NCBI GenBank assembly: GCA_964455095.1
Contig: CAYVUV010000328.1
Span: forward strand, 1-64,000
DNA length: 64,000 nt
Origin: CAYVUV01 sp964455095
Lineage (GTDB): Bacteria; Desulfobacterota; Binatia; HRBIN30; CADEER01
Direction: 5' to 3'
A program made the translations under genes and the position numbers. Positions 52,354 to 63,529 of the stretch are shown one piece after another (positions within the stretch are counted from its first letter, which is position 1; every line of letters begins with the position of its first letter). The notes under the pieces are model-generated. The model searched no databases, had not been told where the DNA came from, and was given only the letters and a program-made list of their open reading frames with translations.

Positions 52354-52953
52354 TCACATCATCAGCGCCATGCCGATTTGCATCGCCAGGCCGGCGTCGC
52401 CTTCCATGCGCACCTGGCCCTGCATGAAGGCCATCTGCGGGTTGAGCTCGCCGCGCTGGAGCTTCTCGGCGACGTCGGCGGCGACCGTGATGGTGGTCTG
52501 CGGCGCGCTCGGGCGGGCGACCTCGCCGAAGTAGGTGGTGACCGTCCAGTCGCCGTCGGCGAGGCCGGTCAGCACGAAGCGCACGACGCCCTTGATCGCC
52601 CGCACGCGCTGGATGCGGCTCTGCCCGAGCGGGCGCTCGCCGGCGGGTCCGCCGAGCAATCCACTGCTCACCGTCCCATCGGCGAAACGCCGCCAGTCGG
52701 GCTCGCTGAGCACCACCGCCATGAACGGGGCGTCGAGCGGGACGTCTTCCACCAGCATGCGGCCGTCGGCGAGGTTGAGGTACGCCGCGCCGACCCCGTC
52801 GACTTCGAAGTGCACGGAGCCGCGCGCCGCGCGCAGGTCGGCGACCTCGCGCTGCAACGCCTCCAGCCGCTTCTGCAAATCGCCGGTGACCTGCTCGAAG
52901 CGCGACGCCACGCGCGCGCGCAGCTGCTCGGCCACTGGGTTGTCGTTTGCCAT
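52354..52953 (-). CDS. SCP2 sterol-carrier-domain protein
   Basis: A 199-residue protein. Residues about 10-45 form a short coiled coil (heptads of L/V/A, R-L-E-A-L-Q-R-E-V). The C-terminal half ends in the SCP2 lipid-binding signature: V-A-E-K-L-Q-R-G-E-L-N-P-Q-M-A-F-M-Q-G-Q and G-D-A-G-L-A-M-Q-I-G. SCP2 domains hold lipids or acyl-CoA; the ligand here is unknown. GGAGGAAG precedes the ATG. It follows the (p)ppGpp enzyme by 40 bp on the same strand. Confidence 0.85.
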   Translation of the reverse strand: MANDNPVAEQLRARVASRFEQVTGDLQKRLEALQREVADLRAARGSVHFEVDGVGAAYLNLADGRMLVEDVPLDAPFMAVVLSEPDWRRFADGTVSSGLLGGPAGERPLGQSRIQRVRAIKGVVRFVLTGLADGDWTVTTYFGEVARPSAPQTTITVAADVAEKLQRGELNPQMAFMQGQVRMEGDAGLAMQIGMALMM

Positions 52954-52993
52954 CGTCTTCCTCCGCTTCGTACGCCGCTGCCGGGCCCGACGA

Positions 52994-55137
<2,144 letters not shown>

Positions 55138-55141
<4 letters not shown>

Positions 55142-55689
55142 GCCGGCCGCTCGGCGCCGCCGAACGACGCCCGCGCCCGCGCCACCAGCTGCTCGACCAG
55201 CCCTTCGGGGGTCTGGTCGTCGGTCGCCAGCACGAGGTCGTACACACTCGTGTCGGCCAGATCGTAGCCGTAGATCTGACGGTAGCGCCGCGCATCGGAG
55301 CGGTGGCGATCCTCGTTGACCTGCAGCACGTGGCGCCAATCGCCGTCCTCGCGCTCCGCCACGCGGCGCGCCCGCACCTCGTCGCCGGCAGTGAGCCAGA
55401 CCTTCAGCGCCGGCAGCCCGGCCTCGGCGGCGAGGAAGCCCGCCAGACGGCCTTCGAGCACGACGTCGCCCTGGCGCGCCCGCGCGGCCATGGCGGCATC
55501 GAGGGCGCGGTCGATGGTGTGATCGCCCTCGCAGAGCTTGTTGAAGGCCTCGAGCGTCAGCCCGCGCTGCTTGGCTTCCTGACGGTACAGATCGCCGGCA
55601 TAGACGTGCGGCACGCCGAGCCGCCGCGCCAACTGCCTGGCCACCGTCGTCTTGCCACTGCCGGGCTCGCCGGAGATCGTGATCAACAT
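55138..55689 (-). CDS. cmk: Cytidylate kinase, archaeal/compact type
   Basis: A 183-residue P-loop kinase: I-S-G-E-P-G-S-G-K-T-T at 5-15, H-V-Y-A-G-D-L-Y-R near 28, V-L-E-G-R-L-A-G-F near 75 and a lid segment R-x-x-R-R-Y-R-Q-I-Y-G near 137. The compact size and the E-G-R-L-A-G motif fit the archaeal-type CMP kinase instead of the 225-residue bacterial Cmk. It phosphorylates CMP/dCMP, feeding CTP pools needed for CDP-lipids. The ATG at 55689 is right before the P-loop strand. Coupled to rsh by a four-base overlap. Confidence 0.88.
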
Positions 55690-55789
55690 GCCGGCATTGT
55701 AGCGAACGGGTGGCGGTGGGGACAATGCGCGCCGGTCGGGTGGCGCGCGGGCGGGCAGTCGTGCTGAGGTGCGCGGGAGGGCGGGAGCG

Positions 55790-55952
55790 ATGGCGGACCT
55801 GATACCGGGAATCGACATGTGGGCGCCGATCGTGCCGGCGCGCGAGATCATGGCCCATACAGCGGACGAGTTTCGCGCCTGCCGATCGAGCCGGCGGTGA
55901 TGGAGAAGTGGCTGTGGCGGAACGCGCGCGGGTGCTGGGCGTAACCGACTGA
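55790..55952 (+). pseudogene. Remnant of an amidohydrolase gene with large internal deletion
   Basis: A good GGGAG site precedes ATG 55790. The first 30 codons read like the N-terminus of a COG2159-type amidohydrolase (M-A-D-L-I-P-G-I-D-M-W-A-P-I-V-P-A-R-E-I), ending in a stop at 55900. From 55879 in another frame the reading is L-P-I-E-P-A-V-M-E-K-W-L-W-R-N-A, the style of such proteins' C-terminus, and after one more frame change A-R-V-L-G-V-T-D-stop (55952). So head and tail of one gene are joined with about 250-300 codons missing and two frame shifts. It lies in the 313-bp space downstream of ilvB. Confidence 0.6.
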
Positions 55953-55961
55953 GGTGCGGAA

Positions 55962-55993
55962 GCGAGCCAGCGGCGCCGAGGCCGCTGGCTCGC
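55962..55993 (-). terminator. Strong hairpin after ilvB
   Basis: A perfect 13-bp GC-rich stem (55962-55974 with 55981-55993) and six-base loop, starting nine bases after the ilvB stop on the minus strand. It is followed by TTCC instead of a long T-run. Likely transcription end of ilvB. Confidence 0.6.
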
Positions 55994-56002
55994 GCTCCGA
56001 TC

Positions 56003-57880
56003 CTAGAAGTAGTCGGGCGGCTCGTCGGTGCCGCCGCTCTGCTCGTCGCGGCTGGCGATCCACTTGCCGGTGATCATGTCCTTGTAGCCCATGCCCGGAC
56101 CGACCATCGGGTAGACGTGCGCGTTCTGATCGACCATGACTTCGAGGAACGCCGGGCCGGAGAAGCGCACGAACTCCTCGAGGCTGGGCCGCACGTCGCC
56201 GAGGACTGTCACCCGCTTGGCAAAGCCAAAACCATCCGCCTCGACGGCCTTGATGAAGTCCTTCTTGTGCAGCGTCTTGTCGGTTCCCGAGTAGCGGTTG
56301 GCGTAGAAGAGGTCCTGCCACTGCCGCACCATGCCGTCGCCGAGGTTGTTGAGCAGCAGCACCTTGACCGGGATGTCGTACGTCGTCAGGGTCTCGAGTT
56401 CGCCGAGGTTCATGCGGATGCTGCCGTCGCCATCGACGTCGATGACCAGCTTGCCGGGGTTGGCGACCTGCGCGCCGATCGCCGCGGGCAGGCCGAAGCC
56501 CATCGTCCCCATGCTGCCCGAGGTGAGAAACGAGCGCGCATGGGCGAAGTCCAGGTACTGCGCCGCCCACATCTGGTGCTGGCCGACGCCGGTGGTGACG
56601 ATGCACTCGCCGCGCGTGATCTCGTTCAGCGTCGCCAGCACGTACTCCGAGCGGATCTGCCCCGACTCGCGATCGTAGTTGAGCGCGTGGCGGGCCTTGA
56701 GATCCTGCACGTGCGCGCGCCAGCGACTGAAGTCCTTCTTGAACCCCGTCCCCGCGTCGAGCAACTGTTGCAGCCCGCGCTTGGCGTCGCAGACATAGGC
56801 CCAGTCGACATGCTTGACCTTGGAGATCTCCGACGCGTCGACGTCGAGGTGCGCGATCTTGGCGCCGGGGGCGAATTCCTTGACCTTGCCGGCGACGCGG
56901 TCGTCGAAGCGCGAGCCGATGGCGAACAGGAAGTCGCAATCCTCGACCGCGTAGTTCGCGTAAGCCGTGCCGTGCATGCCGAGCATGTGCAGCGACAGCT
57001 CGCTGGTGGTGTCGAAGGCGCCGATGCCCATCAGCGTCGTGACCACCGGAATGCCGAGCCGCGACGCGAAGGCGCGCAGCTCGCCGGCGGCGTTGCTGTT
57101 GTTGACGCCACCGCCGACGTAGAGCAACGGCCGCTCGCAGGCGGCGAGCAGGCGATAGAAGCCTTCGGTGTCGGCCGGCGACATCGTCACCTGGTTGAGC
57201 GTGTGCAGCCGCTCTTCGTAGCCGCGCAGCGGCAGCAGACCCTCGCCGCGGAAGACGCCCTGCGCGAGCTGGACGTCCTTCGGCACGTCGATGACGACCG
57301 GGCCCGGACGGCCGCTGCGCGCGATGTCGAAGGCGCTGCGGATCGTCGCTTCGATCTTGGTCTCGTCGGTGAGCAGAAAGACGTGCTTGGCGCAGGAGGC
57401 CATGATGTTGAAGATCGGCGCTTCCTGGAAGGCGTCCGTCCCCATCGCCGCGCGCGGCACCTGGCCGCAGATCAGCACCACCGGCACCGAATCGGCCTGG
57501 CAGTCGCGGATGGGGGTCACCGTGTTGGTGGCGCCGGGCCCCGAGGTGACCAGGAAGACGCCGACGCGCCCGGTCGAACGGGCGTAGCCCGCGGCCATGA
57601 ATCCGGCGCCCTGCTCGGTGGCGGGCACGATCAGCCGGATCTCCTCGGACTTCGGATGGCTCTCGTTGTAGCGGAATACCGCGTCGTAGGTCGGCAGAAT
57701 GGCGCCGCCGCTGTAACCGAAGATGGTGTCGACCCCCTCGTCGGCCAGCACCTGGAGAATCATCTCCGCGCCGGTCATCGTCGTGCCCGCCAGTGGATGC
57801 GGGGCTTTGGGCGCCGCCGCGGGCTCAGCCTCGGCGCGACCCGCCTGGCCGCCTCGAACCGGTTTCAACACAGTCGTCAT
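56003..57880 (-). CDS. ilvB: Acetolactate synthase, large catalytic subunit
   Basis: A 625-residue TPP enzyme for the first common step of valine/leucine/isoleucine synthesis. The activating Glu89 is in P-A-T-E-Q-G-A-G; the TPP/Mg motif G-D-G-S-I-R-M-N ... L-L-N-N is near residue 475-510; the FAD-linked middle domain (R-F-D-D-R-V) is present. A Pro/Ala-rich N-terminal tail of about 33 residues precedes the usual start. AAGGAGC lies eight bases before the ATG. No ilvN (regulatory subunit) or ilvC follows, so those are elsewhere. A promoter candidate and dyad lie upstream. Confidence 0.93.
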   Translation of the reverse strand: MTTVLKPVRGGQAGRAEAEPAAAPKAPHPLAGTTMTGAEMILQVLADEGVDTIFGYSGGAILPTYDAVFRYNESHPKSEEIRLIVPATEQGAGFMAAGYARSTGRVGVFLVTSGPGATNTVTPIRDCQADSVPVVLICGQVPRAAMGTDAFQEAPIFNIMASCAKHVFLLTDETKIEATIRSAFDIARSGRPGPVVIDVPKDVQLAQGVFRGEGLLPLRGYEERLHTLNQVTMSPADTEGFYRLLAACERPLLYVGGGVNNSNAAGELRAFASRLGIPVVTTLMGIGAFDTTSELSLHMLGMHGTAYANYAVEDCDFLFAIGSRFDDRVAGKVKEFAPGAKIAHLDVDASEISKVKHVDWAYVCDAKRGLQQLLDAGTGFKKDFSRWRAHVQDLKARHALNYDRESGQIRSEYVLATLNEITRGECIVTTGVGQHQMWAAQYLDFAHARSFLTSGSMGTMGFGLPAAIGAQVANPGKLVIDVDGDGSIRMNLGELETLTTYDIPVKVLLLNNLGDGMVRQWQDLFYANRYSGTDKTLHKKDFIKAVEADGFGFAKRVTVLGDVRPSLEEFVRFSGPAFLEVMVDQNAHVYPMVGPGMGYKDMITGKWIASRDEQSGGTDEPPDYF

Positions 57881-57911
57881 CCGCCGCTCCTTAAAGTTCC
57901 TTGAAGTCCAA

Positions 57912-57943
57912 CCAATCTAGCTTGGAATCGCATACTACCACAA
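57912..57943 (-). promoter_or_regulatory. Candidate ilvB promoter with overlapping dyad
   Basis: Read on the minus strand: TTGTGG (57938-57943), 18 bp, TAGATT (57914-57919). The -10 overlaps the dyad CCAA-N-CTAG-N-TTGG (57912-57925), a possible operator. The predicted start near 57907 gives a short leader to ATG 57880. Confidence 0.4.
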
Positions 57944-58005
57944 CCTTTCCGGCGGCGGACCTCACCCTTTCCACGAATGAAGACCCTCAAGTCCACGCCG
58001 TCACG

Positions 58006-58779
<774 letters not shown>

Positions 58780-58868
58780 GCCCGCACGCTACCAAAGACA
58801 CCGCGCGGGGTCACACGGCTTGCCAGGTCGCCGCCGAGCCGGTAGCCATGCGGCATGAGAGCTGCGGC

Positions 58869-59732
58869 ATGAGCGCCCCGGCGGCGGACCTGACGGGCAA
58901 AACCGCCATGGTCACCGGGGCCAGCTCGGGCATCGGGCGCATCACCGCGCGCGAGCTGGCGCGCCGCGGTGCGGCGGTGTTTCTCGTCTGCCGCGACCCC
59001 CGACGCGGCGAGGAGACCGCCGCCGCCATCCGCGCCGAGAGCCCGGGCGCGACCGCACACGTGTTGCTGGCCGACCTCGCCGTGCAAGCCGAGATCCGCC
59101 GCCTCGCCGACGCGTTCCTCGCCACCGGTGCGCCGCTGCACCTGCTGGTCAACAACGCGGGCGTCGTCAACCTGCACCATTCGCTGACCGCCGACGGCAT
59201 CGAGACGGTCTTTGCCGTCAACCACCTCGCCTACTTCCTGCTCACCCTCCTGTTGCTCGAGCGCCTGAAGGCCAGCGCCCCGGCGCGCATCGTCAACGTC
59301 GCCTCCGAAGCGCACAAGTTGAGCGGCATCGACTTCGACGACCTCGGCGGTGCGCGCCGCTACCGCGCCATGCGCATCTACGGCCAATCGAAGCTCGCCA
59401 ACCTGCTCTTCACCCGCGAGCTGGCGCGCCGTCTCGACGGCACCGGCGTCACCGTCAACGCCGTGCATCCGGGCGCGGTGGCCACTGGCCTTGGCAAGAA
59501 CAACGGCGCCTGGGCACAACGCCTGATCGGCTTGTTGCGCCCGTTCTTCCGCACGCCGGAGCAAGGCGCGGCGACCTCGCTGCACGTCGCCACCTCGCCT
59601 GCCGTCGCCGGCGTGAGCGGCAAGTACTTCCGCAACGGGCGCGAGGCCCGCCCGGCGCGCACGGCGCTCGATGATGCGGTCGCGCGCCGGCTGTGGCAGG
59701 TGAGCGCCGCGATGACGGGCGTCGACGCATGA
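58869..59732 (+). CDS. Short-chain dehydrogenase/reductase (retinol-dehydrogenase-like)
   Basis: A 287-residue SDR: T-G-A-S-S-G-I-G at 16-23, N-N-A-G, N-H-L-A-Y-F-L-L-T near 119, and catalytic Y-G-Q-S-K. The long middle (D-D-L-G) and V-H-P-G-A-V-A-T place it with retinol/WW-domain oxidoreductase-like SDRs acting on hydrophobic alcohols. ATG 58869 is preferred; 58848 is an alternative seven codons upstream. Its stop overlaps the next start (ATGA), so it is coupled to the aldo/keto reductase. Confidence 0.88.
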   Translation: MSAPAADLTGKTAMVTGASSGIGRITARELARRGAAVFLVCRDPRRGEETAAAIRAESPGATAHVLLADLAVQAEIRRLADAFLATGAPLHLLVNNAGVVNLHHSLTADGIETVFAVNHLAYFLLTLLLLERLKASAPARIVNVASEAHKLSGIDFDDLGGARRYRAMRIYGQSKLANLLFTRELARRLDGTGVTVNAVHPGAVATGLGKNNGAWAQRLIGLLRPFFRTPEQGAATSLHVATSPAVAGVSGKYFRNGREARPARTALDDAVARRLWQVSAAMTGVDA

Positions 59733-60739
59733 GCGCTGCCGCGCGCGTGCCGCTGACCGCGCTCGGCCGTTCCGGCCTGGCCGTCTCGCGCCTCGGCCTC
59801 GGCCTCGCGGCCCTGGGGCGGCCCGGCTACATCAACATCGGCCACGCGGCCGATCTCGAACACGACTACGACGTCGAGGCGATGCGGCAGCGCGCGCACG
59901 CGGTACTCGATGCGGCCTGGGCCGCCGGCGTGCGCTACTTCGACACGGCGCGCTCGTACGGCGCCGGCGAGGAGTTTCTCGCCGGCTGGCTGACGGCGCG
60001 CGGCGTGGCGCCGGATGCCGTCGCGGTGGGCTCGAAGTGGGGCTACACGTACACGGCCGGCTGGCGCACCGAGGCCGCGCACCACGAGGTGAAGGATCAC
60101 TCGTTGCCGGTGTTGACGCGCCAGCTCGCCGAGAGCCGCGCCCTGCTGGGCGCGCACCTCGATCTCTACCAGATTCACTCGGTCACGCCCGACAGCGGCG
60201 TGCTGCGCGACCGCGCCGTGCTCGACGCGTTGGCGCGCCTGCGCGCCGAGGGCGTGCGCATCGGCCTGACGCTCAGCGGCCCGCGCCAGGGCGAGACGCT
60301 GCGCCTGGCCCTCGCGGCCACGGCGGCCGCGCCCGTCTTCGACGCCGTGCAGGTCACCTGGAATCTGCTCGAGACCTCGGCCGCGCCGGCACTCGTTGAA
60401 GCGCGGGCCGCCGGACTCGGCATCATCGTCAAGGAAGGGCTCGCCAACGGCCGCTTGACGACGCGCAATACGTCCGCCGATTTCGCCGCGCCGCGCCGCG
60501 TGCTCGACGCCGTGGCGGCGCGTCTCCACACCAGCGTCGATGCGCTCGCCCTGGCGGCCGTGCTGGCGCAGCCCTGGGCCGATGTGGTGCTGAGCGGCGC
60601 CGCCACCAGCGAGCAACTGAAGTCCAATCTCGGCGCGCTCGCGGTGGCGTGGGACACCGGCGCCTCGGTCGAGCTCGCGGCGCTGGCCGAGACGCCCGAG
60701 CAGTACTGGTCGACACGCAGCACCCTGCACTGGAACTGA
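59729..60739 (+). CDS. Aldo/keto reductase
   Basis: A 336-residue TIM-barrel reductase. F-D-T-A-R-S-Y-G near residue 72 carries the catalytic Asp and Tyr; V-G-S-K-W-G-Y near 100 supplies Lys, and Q-I-H-S-V near 150 the His. NADPH-binding G-A-A-T-S-E-Q near 290 is conserved. It reduces or oxidises small carbonyls or sugars. It forms an overlapping pair with the SDR upstream and is followed 20 bp later by the luciferase-like gene. Confidence 0.9.
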   Translation: MSAAARVPLTALGRSGLAVSRLGLGLAALGRPGYINIGHAADLEHDYDVEAMRQRAHAVLDAAWAAGVRYFDTARSYGAGEEFLAGWLTARGVAPDAVAVGSKWGYTYTAGWRTEAAHHEVKDHSLPVLTRQLAESRALLGAHLDLYQIHSVTPDSGVLRDRAVLDALARLRAEGVRIGLTLSGPRQGETLRLALAATAAAPVFDAVQVTWNLLETSAAPALVEARAAGLGIIVKEGLANGRLTTRNTSADFAAPRRVLDAVAARLHTSVDALALAAVLAQPWADVVLSGAATSEQLKSNLGALAVAWDTGASVELAALAETPEQYWSTRSTLHWN

Positions 60740-60759
60740 CGGCGACGGCGCGGACGACA

Positions 60760-61632
60760 ATGAAAGTAGGGATCACACTGCCGACGATGATCGCCAGCAC
60801 CGGGGGCGACCTGTTGATGGAGTGGGCGCGGCGCGCCGACGCCGGCCCCTTCTCCAGCCTCGCCGTCGGCGAGCGTATCACGTACCACAACTTCGATCTC
60901 ATCGTGTCCATGGCCGCGGCCGCCGCGGTGACACGGCGCATTCGCCTGGTGTCGACCGTGGCGGTGATGCCGCTGCATCACGCCGCCGTGTTGGCCAAGC
61001 AGTCGGCCAGCCTCGACGTGCTCTCGGGCGGCCGCTTGACCCTCGGTGTCGGGATCGGCGGCCGCGAGGAGGATTGCCTCGCCGTCGGCGTGCCGATCGC
61101 CAAGCGCCACCAGCGGATGGAGGAGCAGGTCGCGCTCATGCGCCGGCTCTGGCGCGGCGAGCCGCCGTATCCCGGCGCGGCGCCGATCGGACCGGCGCCG
61201 GTGCAGCCCGGCGGCCCCGAGATCATCGTCGGCGCCATCTTCCCCAACGCCGTGCGGCGTGTCGCGCGCTGGGCCGACGGCCTGTCGGCGTGGAGCTTCG
61301 AGCCCAATGTGGAGGTGATTCGCGAGACCTACCGCATCGCGGAAGCCGCCTGGGAAGCGGCGGGCCGCGCCAGCCGGCCGCGCTTCGTCATGGGGTGCTA
61401 CTACGCGCTCGGCCCGCGCGCCGACGAGCACGTGCAGGCGGCGCTGAGCCAGTACCACGCCTACTTCGGCGCCGACGTCGCGGCCTCGATCGTCAGGCAG
61501 GTGCGCACCCGGTCACCCGCCGCGGTGCGCGACGTGCTGCGCGCCTTCGCCGACATCGGCACCGACGAGCTGATCCTCGTACCGGTGGCAAACGAGCTCG
61601 ACCAGCTCGAGCGCCTCGCCGAATTGCTCTGA
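60760..61632 (+). CDS. Luciferase-like (LLM) flavin/F420-dependent oxidoreductase
   Basis: A 290-residue bacterial-luciferase-family barrel: starts M-K-V-G-I-T-L-P, then A-V-G-E-R near 37, T-V-A-V-M-P-L-H-H-A near 69, L-G-V-G-I-G-G-R-E-E-D near 97 and a C-terminal G-T-D-E-L-I-L-V-P. The pattern fits actinobacterial-type LLM enzymes, many of which use F420; whether this one uses FMN or F420 cannot be told. Third gene of the SDR-AKR-LLM run; its stop is four bases from that of the convergent gene. Confidence 0.88.
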   Translation: MKVGITLPTMIASTGGDLLMEWARRADAGPFSSLAVGERITYHNFDLIVSMAAAAAVTRRIRLVSTVAVMPLHHAAVLAKQSASLDVLSGGRLTLGVGIGGREEDCLAVGVPIAKRHQRMEEQVALMRRLWRGEPPYPGAAPIGPAPVQPGGPEIIVGAIFPNAVRRVARWADGLSAWSFEPNVEVIRETYRIAEAAWEAAGRASRPRFVMGCYYALGPRADEHVQAALSQYHAYFGADVAASIVRQVRTRSPAAVRDVLRAFADIGTDELILVPVANELDQLERLAELL

Positions 61633-61636
61633 GCGC

Positions 61637-62395
61637 TCACGCCGGCTCGGGCACCTCGAAGCGGCCGCGCATCTTCTCCATCCACATCGTCATCAGCGCT
61701 CGCTTCGGCAGGCCGAGGCTGCGCAGCTCGTCCGCGATCGGATGGCGGCCGAGGGTCAGCTCGGCGCCGCCGAGCCGAAAACCAACCCCCTCTCCGCCCG
61801 AGGCGAAGACGGTCTTGTGCAGCGCGCCGTCGATGAACGTGTAGGTCGTCATCGGCGCGTCGGGCAGGCGGCGCGTCCCGCCGCACGGCAGGGACAACGT
61901 CAGGGCATGCTCGCCGTCGGCCACCAGCCGACAGGTGCTGCGCGCGCCGGAGCGCGAGATCTCGATCTCTTCGACGGTTTTCGGAAAGCCCCAGATGCCG
62001 CGCCCGGCCTCGCAGGTGAAGCGGCCGTCGACCGGCAGGCGGTGGATGTAGGTCGCCACCTGCCCGCGCACAAAGTCGCGCACCAGGCCGACGTAGGGCA
62101 GGCCGCGCGGCGCGCCGCGCTCGCGCACGAAGAAGGCGATCGAGACCTCGTTGTACTGACCGAGGTCGTTGTCGCGGTATTGGATCGCCGCCAGGCTGCA
62201 CAACGCCTGGCCGGGCCACAGCTCCGGCAACTCGAGGCGGTCGCTCGGAATCAGTCGGCGCGCCGCCGCCGCCGAGACGGCGAACGTCGCCGCGGCGGAA
62301 GACGCGTCGCGCACGCACACTGGCATCTCCACCTGTTGGCCGAGGATCGTATACGTCGCCGGCCGTGCCGACACCGCCGCGCTGCTCGCTGTCAT
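61637..62395 (-). CDS. Acetoacetate decarboxylase family protein
   Basis: A 252-residue ADC-fold protein. The Schiff-base lysine candidate is Lys139 in W-G-F-P-K-T-V-E-E-I, with the preceding E-x-G-R-G-I region forming the active-site pocket. Members often act on other small keto acids or as cyclases/aldolases, so true acetoacetate decarboxylation is not certain. GGGAGG six bases before ATG 62395 fixes the start. No CoA-transferase neighbours are present. Confidence 0.87.
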   Translation of the reverse strand: MTASSAAVSARPATYTILGQQVEMPVCVRDASSAAATFAVSAAAARRLIPSDRLELPELWPGQALCSLAAIQYRDNDLGQYNEVSIAFFVRERGAPRGLPYVGLVRDFVRGQVATYIHRLPVDGRFTCEAGRGIWGFPKTVEEIEISRSGARSTCRLVADGEHALTLSLPCGGTRRLPDAPMTTYTFIDGALHKTVFASGGEGVGFRLGGAELTLGRHPIADELRSLGLPKRALMTMWMEKMRGRFEVPEPA

Positions 62396-62450
62396 CGCCA
62401 CCTCCCGCGCCCTGGCGCGGCGCGAATGTTCGCGCAGGTGCGCGGCGAGA

Positions 62451-63377
62451 TCAAGCGGATCGCCGACGCGTGGTCCAGTACACGCCGGCCAGCACGGCGG
62501 CGCCACCGGCGGCTTGCGCCAGATGAAATTCCTCGCCCAGCAACACCAGCGACAGCACGGCCGTCAGCGCCGGCACGAGGTAGACGAACACCACGGTGCG
62601 GTTGACGCCAACGGCGCGCACGCCGACGAGGAACAGTTGCCCGGCGAGCACCGACGACAGCAGCGCCATGGCCAGCACGCCGCCGATCGCTCCCGGAGAC
62701 GCCGCGCCAAGCTGATCGATCGGATGCTCCCTCCATCCCATGGCGAACAGCGCCACCGCACCGCCGCAGTAGATCGCGAAGTTGACCAGCGACGGCGGCA
62801 ACGACGCCACGACGCGGCGCGAGGCGAGATTGAAGCACGCCCAGCACGCCGCCGCCGCCACGGCGAGCAGATCGCCGCGGTTGAGCGTCGCCAGCCCTTC
62901 CAGATGCGCGAGGTCGCCGCGCGTGATCACCGTCACCGCGCCGGCGAGCGCCAACGCCACGCCGGCGAGCTGCCGGCGCTCGAGCCGCTCGCCCACCAGC
63001 GGCGACAGCAAGATGGTCAGCGCCGGATTGAGCGCGATCAGCAACGACGTATTCGTCGCGCTGGTGTGGGCCAGCGCGAGAAGGAACAGCCAGGGATACA
63101 GCACACCGCCGCAGAACCACATGATCGCCAGCGGCCGGCCGACGCTCGCCAGGCGCGCGGCGCTGGCGCGCTGGCGCCAGGCAAACGGCAACAGCATCAG
63201 CGTCGCGGCGACATAGCGCCAGGCCGCCACCGCCAGCGGCGCCATCTCGGCGAGCGCCACCTTGCCGGCAATGAACGCCGCCGCCCAACACAGCGTCGAC
63301 AGCGCCAGCCCGGTATAGGCGACGGTCTCCGTCGCCGGCCGGCCCGGCGCCCGCGCAGCCATTTCGATCGACGCCAT
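62451..63377 (-). CDS. EamA/DMT family transporter
   Basis: A 308-residue inner-membrane protein with about ten helices in two EamA repeats (roughly 20-145 and 165-300). The conserved P-A-L-T-I-L and V-P-A-L-T-A-V-L-S-L-V-L-L-G-E segments end each half. Probably exports an amino acid or metabolite. ATG 63377 is preferred over a GTG at 63392. It is divergent from the imelysin gene, so the Fur-like box may also influence it. Confidence 0.88.
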   Translation of the reverse strand: MASIEMAARAPGRPATETVAYTGLALSTLCWAAAFIAGKVALAEMAPLAVAAWRYVAATLMLLPFAWRQRASAARLASVGRPLAIMWFCGGVLYPWLFLLALAHTSATNTSLLIALNPALTILLSPLVGERLERRQLAGVALALAGAVTVITRGDLAHLEGLATLNRGDLLAVAAAACWACFNLASRRVVASLPPSLVNFAIYCGGAVALFAMGWREHPIDQLGAASPGAIGGVLAMALLSSVLAGQLFLVGVRAVGVNRTVVFVYLVPALTAVLSLVLLGEEFHLAQAAGGAAVLAGVYWTTRRRSA

Positions 63378-63464
63378 GGGTGTCGATACCACCCACCGCG
63401 CACGGCAGCGAGAGGCTTCGACGACGTTGGAATCGGCCGGCGCGTCGCGTCCGGACTCAACTGG

Positions 63465-63484
63465 TATTGATTTTCATTTTCAAC
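63465..63484 (+). promoter_or_regulatory. Probable Fur box
   Basis: TATTGATTTTCATTTTCAAC is a run of hexamers close to the classic GATAAT/ATTATC Fur pattern and is strikingly AT-rich for this genome. It sits 46 bp before the GTG of an imelysin protein, a family usually induced by or linked to iron. TTGATT (63467-63472) could be a -35, with GATACC 17 bp later as a weak -10. Confidence 0.6.
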
Positions 63485-63529
63485 TAAGCGATACCTCGAC
63501 CTTGGCTTTTGAGCGGGGGAGGAACGAAC

